This document shows, one piece after another, positions 57,010-64,000 of a stretch of 64,000 bases of DNA. The notes under the pieces are model-generated. The model had not been told where the DNA came from. It did not search any database and saw only the letters and a list, made by a program, of their open reading frames with translations. Made by a program: the position numbers and the translations under genes. This DNA comes from Rhizodiscina lignyota (lineage: Eukaryota > Ascomycota > Dothideomycetes > Aulographales > Rhizodiscinaceae). Positions within the stretch are counted from its first letter, which is position 1. Each line of letters begins with the position of its first letter. The stretch is taken from positions 3,348,001 through 3,412,000 of the forward strand of contig ML978121.1 of NCBI GenBank assembly GCA_010015805.1, written 5' to 3'.

Positions 57010-60000
57010 CTCGTCACTGCGTCACAGCACACCAGATCGTGGGGTGGCAGCTGGCGTGCAGAAAGCAGATGCTGCTATGCCGCTTGTGGAAGGGGCAAGC
57101 CGCGTGATTCGTCTGTGTGCCGCGATGCTTCACGCAATTCAGGACGAGAGCAACTGAGCGTGCAGAGGCAGATAACAGCGATAGCAGAGGGCAGAAGGAA
57201 TTGGGAGAGGGAATGACACAAATAAAAGACGCCGTCCAGGCTCGTGGCCAGGGAAAAGAATTTAAAGCAAATGACACCGGGCACCGGCATGGCGTGCCTC
57301 TATTGGGCAGGCCTTGACTAACAGAAACCTCAGATTCGGTGTGCTCTCTCTTCAACAAAGCACACGCTCGTCACGTCAAATCGCGCGTCCATTACCGCAC
57401 CGCCTGTCCCCGCAGCTGCTCGGCCCTGCTGCCCTGCGTTGCCTGTATTCATGCGTCGTTGACTCTGTGGCGTGTTGACTGCGTGCGAAGCGACGAGCTC
57501 GTCCATACAGCCGCTCCCAGCCGTACAGCTTTGTCGTCGTCTTCTCCGCAATACGTCGACGCCCCATGATCAGCTGCCACAGCTCGCTCTTGCCTGACGA
57601 ACTACAGCATCCATCGCTCCTGGCTGAGCCTGTTTACCCGTTTGCTGTCATTGCTGACCATCAGCCAGGAGTAACTAAAAGAGGTTTTCCATCTTTCACC
57701 GCCTAAATGCATTACGGCTGCCGACAGGGCGATGCAACTCCGAACTCGAACCTACGTCGCGCTGACGTCTGGCGCGATGGAACCTCATTCGCCCAACATG
57801 GCGAAATGCCCTCCGCCAATGACTCTTGCAGTCCTCGCGCCATACTTACTCATCTTGCTCAGGTACCGTCGTAGCGTTGTCGGCGCTTCGAATGCCTATT
57901 ACAACTCCGGCGTCTTCCCAACTCCTTTTTTCACGTCCTATGACTTCCTCCAAACGCACCTCATCGTGCCGCCTTCCCGGCCGGCGGGCATGAAAAAATT
58001 AGCTACTTTGAATCGCCAATGTGCCAGTTTCGACGTGTGTCCTACAGCCATTGTTCCCCGCAATTTTCACGAGCAAGATTTCAATAGAGGTGCAGTCCAC
58101 GTACGTCCTGACGTGTGACCTCAGCCGTGAACCTGGACGGGTGTGCCGCAGGGAGCGGCATCCGCCCTGACCTCACACCCAAACCAAGCATTCGTTACAC
58201 CGGGAGATCAGCGCAAGTCCAGAGATCCGCTGCTTTCTCCGCGCCCCGCGGATTCGCCACGGTTCAACGTCCTGAAGAAAGGCTATCTGTGCGGTACAAA
58301 GGTACAGAATGCTCTGCGCACGTCGCACAGCATGTTTGCGACGCGTCTCGCCCACAGGGGCGCCATGGTACACGATTAATGTTAGGTAAAACTCACGCGC
58401 CAAGACATCACCAACAATTTTTTCCTAGCCCTCTTTCCCGAAGAAGGCCGAGCCCAGTTTTCCCATAACGATTTTGGAGAAAATTCCCATGGCCATCATG
58501 GTCTCGCCGATTCATGTGAAGGCACAGTCACACAGCGGAGCCACACCAGCGCCGCACGTGGCTGCGGCCATGTCGGCGAATGGGGGTGCAGGAAAATTTT
58601 CCATGTGCTTGTACTTATTCCCGTATTTTCTCCCGAAGCACCACATTTTCTGCTCTCTATATGCCTTGAACCGGCAATTTATCGAGTAATTGTTACTCGA
58701 TCTCACATGAGGGTACGGTCCCAACATACTATAGGCGAAACGGAGGCTATGCTTCTAGAAGAATCAATCGGAGCGCGCCAGGCTTATGCAGGCGATTCCC
58801 TTGTTTGCTTTTCGGCGGCCTCCGGTGCGGCTCTTCGCTGCATTCCAGGCACGAACCGGTCGACACTATTTTGGATCGGCGTGGAACACTACATCCGCTT
58901 GCATGCTACCGTTCTGTTCAATTTCGTCACGGTCGACGTTGGTTTGGAGTCGTAGATGCTCCTTTCGATTTCAACTTCGCGCATGCCCGAAGGCTCGTTC
59001 TCGATATCAGAAATGCTTCTTCCGCGTAGAGAGGACTGTTGCTGGAGGCTCGTATATTTGTGCTAACATCCGTACTCGAAGGGAGTGTACAGCTCCAGTC
59101 AAGCTCGTCATCTGTTTCGGGATCGGCTGCTCTGATGGAAAGGCCGCATGCCCGAAAGTTCCCAAGCTATATCAGAAACCTTTCTTCCAAACAAAAGGCA
59201 CTGTTACTGGAGGCTCGATTATTTATGCTGCCGTCCGTAGTCATGGAAATGTGTACAGCTTCAGCATCTGCGCTGCGACCCGCGGCTTCTGCTGTGAATC
59301 TGGACCAGCAGTGCTAACAGGTCGAGCTGTTGCATCCTGCCCTTCGCCGTGGTCTTGGTCTTCGTGCTTTTCGTGAGGTGACCTGGAGGGAGAATAGAGC
59401 CGTTTATATACATTTGGTGGAGCAAGTGTAAGCCTCTGCGCTGTCAGGGCTTCTGTCTACTACCAGATGTCACAAGCCCAGAAATCATCCTTCTCATACT
59501 TTATGGTTAGTGCGAACTGACAGTACTATGTCCTCATGCGGGTCACGGGCAGAGTCGTCCAACGCTTCGGATATCCTTCTCTTGCAGCGAGCTCGATCGT
59601 CTGTATCTCTATCCCCGTAATCATTCTCCTCGTAGAAGACGGCATGCACGAAAGCTCATCATTTCTCTCAGAAACCTTTCTTCCAAACAGAAGAGAGCGC
59701 TGCTGGAGGCTCCATTATCTACGCCATAGCCCGTAATCAGCCACAAGGGCTGAATGCTCGCAGCTTGTATATCTATCTCTCTATCCGCCCTTCTCACGAA
59801 GTGCCGCATGCCCGAAACCCCGTATCTATCTCGGCGTCCGTTCTTCTCTACAAAGGATGGCACGCTCGAAACCCGCGGCTTAAGTCAGAAAACCTTCTTC
59901 CAACTAAAAGGGACGGCCGCCGGAGGTTCGATTATCTATCCTGTCGCCTGTGATCGAGCAGAATACGCAGTTCCCATAAGGTAGATGGCCTATTTCAGCA

Positions 60001-60616
60001 CTCGCTATTCTAGCGGAGAGGCGGCATGCTCGAAAGCCAGTATATCTCTCTTAGTGTTCGTTCTTCTCACAAAGGATGGCATGCCCGAAAGTCTGCAATC
60101 CCAGTCAGGAACCTTTCTTCCAAATAAAAGCCACTGTCTCTGAAGGTTCGATGACCTATACTATCGCTTGTGATCAAGCAGAATACACAGTTCCAATAAG
60201 GTAGTTGATCTGTTTCAGAGCCCACTATTCTAACAGAAATGCCGCATCTCCCAAAGCCTGTATACCTAAATTAGCGCTCGCTCTTCTCACAATGGACGGC
60301 GTGCCCGATACCCTGCCATCTAACTCAAATACCCTTCTTCTGCACGAGGTGTATTGTTACTGAAGGCTCGCATATTTGCGTCGTGGCCTGTAGTCAAGTA
60401 GAGGTATACCAACTTCAACGGCAGGCTGCGATCGGCGGCTTCAGGACAAGGGGGCATAGTCACATTCAAGTTGAGATGGGAAAGTCAATGTTTTCTGACA
60501 TGGAGTTTGGTATCTTCTATAACCCCTATTTATGGCTGGGTGCCATGCACCCAGCAATCAACTCGCTCATATCAATTCCCTAATCAGGACTGATAGTCCC
60601 ATGTTGGTATCCCAAC
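57010..60616. other. 3.6 kb gene-poor region with a worn tandem array
   Basis: 57010-58900 is without recognised genes; the frames at 57732-58118 and 58115-58468 have no motifs. From about 58980 to 60430 there is a diverged tandem array (entered separately). Confidence 0.5.
58980..60430 (+). repeat. Diverged tandem array, period about 219 bp
   Basis: A landmark CTTCTTCC/CTTTCTTCCAAA followed by AAAAGG-like and GGAGGCTCGATTATCTATGC-like text recurs near 59017, 59182, 59676, 59894, 60113 and 60333. The last four are spaced 218, 219 and 220 bp. Each unit also has GCATGCCCGAAA-like text before the landmark. One plus-strand frame repeatedly gives peptide text of the form QKxFFQxKGTxxGGSIIY (in 58786-59376 and 59754-59984). 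Units differ widely, so the array is old. Whether it derives from a repeat protein gene or a satellite is not clear. Confidence 0.7.
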
Positions 60617-62668
60617 TCAAAGGTACAACTGTACCATCGTGCCTTTGGCGGTGGTCTTGATCTCACATCCAGCCACGCAACATTTCTTGAATGGCCGTGG
60701 TCCGACCGTAGGCTCCTCCTTGTCGTAGGTTGCGCGGTCCCGCTTGCGCGACGTCGACATGATGGAGCGGCTCTTCGTACACTCTCCGCAGTAGACATGG
60801 CCACACTTCTTCACCACCCAGACCTGTCTCTTCTCATCCGTGTTGCCCACGCCCAGCTCATCGTCGCAGTTCGGGCACACCATCACCTCCTCCTCCTTGG
60901 GCGTCCGAGTGAAGCCCTGCGGCGCTGGGGACGGCGGCACGATCGCGATCGGATAGGCGGGTTCCCGCTCTTGCTCCTGCTCCATGCCCATGTCGAAGCC
61001 GACCGTGGCAAAGTCCATCTCAATACCGAAGCGGGTAATGAGGGGTGAGAGGGGTGCGAAGTGACTTGCTCGGAGGAGCTCGTTGATCAACGGGGTGATC
61101 TGTTGCCGGGCCGGCGGAATGTTGGCTACGTCCGCTTGAGCCGCTTGATGGCGATTGTTGGGACCCATGGGCTCGCGGCGCGCGGGGAAGAGTCCGGCGA
61201 AGTCGTCTCGGATGCGTCGTGGTGGGAGGGCCGGGGTTGGAAGAGTGCGCTCGAAGACGAACTCAATGTCTGGACGCTCCCCATCACCGAATGCGGTGGG
61301 AAGCAGCGGGTCTTCGTCCGAAAGGTCGATGATCTCGCGGTCGTACCGTGGAAGCCTGTGTGTGGAACGTTCTCGACTGCGCGCTGAGAGCTCTCGCCTC
61401 TCGCGCTCGTTCCTTGGGCCGTCAGAACGCCTCGCCGCTTCGCGTTCTCTTGACTCGCGGTCTTCTCTTGCTTGCCTCTCCTGTGAGCGGCCGATGATCT
61501 CGCGATGCCTCTGCTCTGTCTCCGAAAGGTCGATGATCTCTTGCTGGACTCTTGGAGGCTCCGGCTGCTCCTCCGAAAGATCGATGATTTCGCGCTCGTA
61601 TCTTGGGAGCCTCTGCGCTCCTCGACCGCTCACCAATGGTCTTCCTCGCTCTTCCTCGATGCCTCCTCCGACGTCCTCAATCTCAACCAAGTTGTGTGGA
61701 CCGTCGAGTTGCGCATCGTTCTGAGACGGTGCGGCCTCAGGAGATTCTCCAGTCAGATCGATAACCGGAGCCGGGCGTGGTTCCGGTGTTATTGCGTAAC
61801 GGCTTCGATAATGCCGGACAGGATTGTTGCGAGCGTAGTGAAGACTTGAAGCATTGCGATCGGCAGTACCCACAGTCCAACCGTTGGGCATACCCGAAGA
61901 CCAAGGAGTGGTCGGCTCATGATATGAGCTATCGCTGAACACGGGTGACAGGCGGAGCGGGCGTGGTGATTCGCTCATAGCGTTTTCTGCTCGAGTAGGC
62001 GAATATCGGGGCAAGGGGGTGGCCGAAGGAGCTCCTCCTGCGAACTCTAGAGGGTCGCGTGGAAGAAACTCCGCGAAGAAGTCCGAAGTCGATGGTGTTT
62101 GTGAAGAACCGGGTAGGGGCGAGGGAGCGTAGAGAGGCGAGGAAGGCGAATAGTGTGGTGAGAGTGATGCTGGGCGCTCGCGAGCTCCCTGGACAGCAAT
62201 GGGATTGCCTTCTACGAACTCTGGATTTCTGGCAGGTTGTTGCGGAGCGGTGATCGATAGTGCTCGTGGCACACTGCGGGAGGGCGAGGTGTTGGATTCT
62301 TGTGCACCGGAATCTTGTGAACCAGACTCTTGCGAACCAGACTCTTTTGAACCAGAATCTTGTGAACCGGAAGCTTGTGAGCCAAATCTCCTCTCCAAGA
62401 GTGTACGTCTTCCCGCGCGCTCGTTGGCTTCGTAGTCGAGATTGCGACCTGCGAGTCTGAATGCCCAGTGTTCACGAAGTGCTGGTGGGTCCCTGTGGTC
62501 CTCGCCGCCGGGCTCCATTTCCTCGTAAGACCTCTGTAAAGGAGTTAGAAAAGGCAGGCAACGCGCAGTGACGCTTGGAGTGGTGTTGCGGAGTGTGGAA
62601 GTTAGACGTGTGAATTGCCTTACCTTCGCAGACCGAACGTAACTATCGACCGTCTCGCTGAGAGACAT
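60617..62668 (-). CDS. RING protein with four SUMO-interacting motifs, candidate SUMO-targeted ubiquitin ligase
   Basis: Exons 62668-62624 and 62533-60617 on the minus strand give 653 residues. Most of the protein is disordered. Four SUMO-interacting motifs are visible: PVIDLTGES (about 272), EIIDLSEEQ (328), EIIDLSETE (347) and EIIDLSDED (414), each hydrophobic with an acidic flank. A RING-like domain ends the protein (about 567-640): CPNCDDELG, KKCGHVYCGEC and KKCCVAGCEIK. Repeated SIMs plus a C-terminal RING is the design of Slx8/Rfp/RNF4-type SUMO-targeted ubiquitin ligases, which ubiquitinate SUMOylated nuclear proteins. The 90 nt intron is a multiple of three without a stop, but has GTAAGG, CTAAC and CAG, so splicing is likely. 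An imperfect SG(S/A)Q(D/E) repeat lies at residues 66-95. Confidence 0.85.
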   Translation of the reverse strand: MSLSETVDSYVRSAKVRQFTRLTSTLRNTTPSVTARCLPFLTPLQRSYEEMEPGGEDHRDPPALREHWAFRLAGRNLDYEANERAGRRTLLERRFGSQASGSQDSGSKESGSQESGSQDSGAQESNTSPSRSVPRALSITAPQQPARNPEFVEGNPIAVQGARERPASLSPHYSPSSPLYAPSPLPGSSQTPSTSDFFAEFLPRDPLEFAGGAPSATPLPRYSPTRAENAMSESPRPLRLSPVFSDSSYHEPTTPWSSGMPNGWTVGTADRNASSLHYARNNPVRHYRSRYAITPEPRPAPVIDLTGESPEAAPSQNDAQLDGPHNLVEIEDVGGGIEEERGRPLVSGRGAQRLPRYEREIIDLSEEQPEPPRVQQEIIDLSETEQRHREIIGRSQERQAREDRESREREAARRSDGPRNERERRELSARSRERSTHRLPRYDREIIDLSDEDPLLPTAFGDGERPDIEFVFERTLPTPALPPRRIRDDFAGLFPARREPMGPNNRHQAAQADVANIPPARQQITPLINELLRASHFAPLSPLITRFGIEMDFATVGFDMGMEQEQEREPAYPIAIVPPSPAPQGFTRTPKEEEVMVCPNCDDELGVGNTDEKRQVWVVKKCGHVYCGECTKSRSIMSTSRKRDRATYDKEEPTVGPRPFKKCCVAGCEIKTTAKGTMVQLYL
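62295..62390 (-). repeat. 15 bp coding minisatellite in the RING/SIM gene
   Basis: Six or so imperfect 15 bp units (GAATCTTGTGAACCA type on the plus strand) encode five-residue repeats GSQDS, GSKES, GSQES, GSQDS, GAQES. The unit length keeps the frame, so copy number may vary between strains without breaking the protein. Confidence 0.7.
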
Positions 62669-63409
62669 GGGTGAGGAGTGCTTGCGATCAACGCAGAGGT
62701 GTAAGAGAGATGAGGTTGAAGAGAAGTGATGTGTAAGGAAGAAGGCGGAAGAAAGGCGTAGTGTAGAGAAGGAAAGAGAGAGAGTTGCGCCGACGAGAAG
62801 TGGGTTGTGCTGCGGTGGCGCGCACAGTCCAGGTTTTCCGTAAACGATATCGAGGTGGTCGGCCCGCAGCTACTTCATCAATAGGCCCGCCACCTACATT
62901 TACTTTTTCCTATTGTCCGCGGCTTTAAGAAAAGCGAATGGCTGGCCGCTCAATAAAAGGCGGCGCAGTGCTTGCCATTCTTCTGGGCGACAATGGCAGT
63001 TTGCTTTTCATTCTCAACCGGTTTGGGAAAACGCCACGCCCACCGATTGGGAAAACCTCACGGACACTTCACGATCTCACTCCCTATCCCCGCCACGTGA
63101 CCTGTGACTTTGTTGTCCATGTCTCAATTGTGCAGGGATAAAACAGCACATTGCGCATGAGATGCAGCCACAGAAAGTGTATTGCTACATGCCGAACGCT
63201 TCGCTTGTAACTAAGCTAACACGCGAAACGCAAAGATTCCATCGCCTGCCAGAACCAGCCAACATGGGCGCTTCGTCAGCAGATATGAAATCAAAGCTTA
63301 ACCAAGGCCGAAAAGAGGCATGTTACCGACTTGAGAAGACGCCATGCAACCTGCAGTATTTTACATCAGTGAATCGCCCCCAGAGAATCCCATACCATAT
63401 CCGACGCCC
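62669..63409. other. Intergenic region between the RING/SIM gene and PRP19
   Basis: About 0.74 kb: leader of the RING/SIM gene (A/G-rich on the plus strand, so C/T-rich in the sense direction) and the 3' flank of PRP19. No other gene was recognised. Confidence 0.5.
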
Positions 63410-64000
63410 TCATGATGTTGCTCCGAGAACGTTTAGGGCCCCCTCCTCGGTCAATGCCACTAAGGACTGGGCGTTTGCGCCCCAAGTAAGTGAGACCGCA
63501 GAGATGGCCTTTCGGAAAGGCTCTGACCATTTCTTCGACGACTTGGCGTATTGCTGCACTGCGACGCAGCCAGGTCCCGCAACTGCAAGGAATTGTCCGG
63601 TGTAATCCCACTTTGCGGAGATCACTTGACTTCCAATCTCGACCTGGTGAATGACTGCAGCTTTCCGGAGATCCCACACAGACACGCCAGTCTGGCCTCG
63701 GGAAGCGGATGCCAGCCAGATACCGTTTTCAGAGAAGGACAACGCCTGGATAGGACCCTCTCCCTCAAATGTAGCAGCCACTTCTCCAGAAGTGACGTCG
63801 TAGAGTCGAATCTGGCCGCCCTTAGATCCAGCTGCGAACAGGTGACCGTCTGGATGGAATTCGCCACACGAGAGTTCTGCCAACACAGAGTCAGCGCCGC
63901 ACAAGATTTCTGCAAACAGAGTATCGCATTTTCTGATAACGGAATGGTTGGTGACTTACCGGAATCCGTGAGGATTCGGGAAACGACCTTCATGGTCGTC
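63410..64000 (-). CDS. PRP19: Pre-mRNA-processing factor 19, C-terminal WD40 part (runs off the window)
   Basis: The visible exons are 64000-63960 (open at the window edge) and 63909-63410, joined across a 50 nt intron. The last 180 residues are WD40 blades: CGEFHPDGHLFAAGSKGGQI, RLYDVTSGEVAATFEG, IQALSFSENGIWLASASRG, VWDLRKAAVIHQVE and WDYTGQFLAVAGPG, and end VALTEEGALNVLGATS. These match the C-terminal blades of Prp19, an E3 ligase that is the core of the NineTeen complex and activates the spliceosome. The U-box and coiled coil lie outside the window. The join gives SEILCGADSVLAE between the exons, which fits the less conserved blade boundary. Confidence 0.92.

Noticed and set aside
57732-58468. 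Two plus-strand ORFs of 117-128 residues downstream of the arrestin gene's 5' side
   Set aside because: No motif or good start context; they probably lie in promoter or intergenic DNA.
62534-62623. Reading the RING/SIM gene as a single uninterrupted 683-residue exon
   Set aside because: The segment has GTAAGG, a CTAAC branch site and CAG in ideal spacing, so it is better treated as an in-frame intron.

Overview
This is nuclear DNA of a filamentous ascomycete. Protein genes have short GT-AG introns (about 48-108 nt, one of 202 nt), several with CTAAC or CTGAC branch sites just before the 3' splice site. The gene set is fungal: a Yap-type bZIP, Plp2, Cab2, a Dma-type FHA-RING ligase, Nhp2, Phs1, Ldb19/Art1 and Prp19. 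The wide gene-poor stretches with worn repeats, together with a small secreted cysteine protein, suggest a Dothideomycete of the Mycosphaerellales/Capnodiales type. That placement is inference, since nothing here identifies a species. I saw no reverse transcriptase, integrase, transposase, LTR pair, capsid gene or CRISPR array.

Layout. 0-8 kb: a bZIP factor with a long leader side, then 4 kb without a gene. 8-12.9 kb: PLP2 and CAB2 diverge from one promoter region, then an MFS transporter whose 3' end is tandemly duplicated and whose leader carries a short ORF. 14.5-31 kb: a disordered protein, a membrane-anchored chitin-binding copper radical oxidase, a small secreted protein inside a field of worn repeats, MPP-alpha diverging from a Dma-like ligase, and a PhzF-family enzyme. 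31.2-31.4 kb: a tRNA-Arg(UCU) gene. 32-45 kb: a small secreted Lys/Thr/Tyr-rich protein, a 6 kb gene-poor tract with a decayed gene, a bestrophin-like channel, a secreted S28 peptidase with one in-frame stop, and a Zn2Cys6 regulator. 46-57 kb: NHP2, a 4.4 kb gap, a PAP2/Aur1-like membrane protein, PHS1, a small hypothetical gene and the arrestin LDB19/ART1. 57-64 kb: a worn tandem array with a 219 bp period, a RING protein with four SUMO-interacting motifs, and the 3' part of PRP19 running off the window.

The most unusual signal is the tRNA-Arg(UCU) gene on the minus strand at 31257-31390. It has every tRNA arm, a 7 nt intron at the usual 37/38 site, and a second 55 nt insertion between T-loop positions 54 and 55. 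That insertion looks exactly like a spliceosomal intron: GTAAGT at the start, a CTGAC branch motif, CAG at the end, and typical fungal length. Removing it precisely restores a perfect T arm and B box. Its internal hairpin makes it resemble the introner-like elements described from Dothideomycetes.

The genes do not form one pathway. Housekeeping genes (PLP2, CAB2, MAS2, NHP2, PHS1, LDB19, PRP19) alternate with accessory surface or secreted genes (copper radical oxidase, small secreted protein, KT-rich protein, S28 peptidase, MFS transporter). The accessory genes sit next to the repeat-bearing and gene-poor stretches, and those checked have clear TATA boxes.
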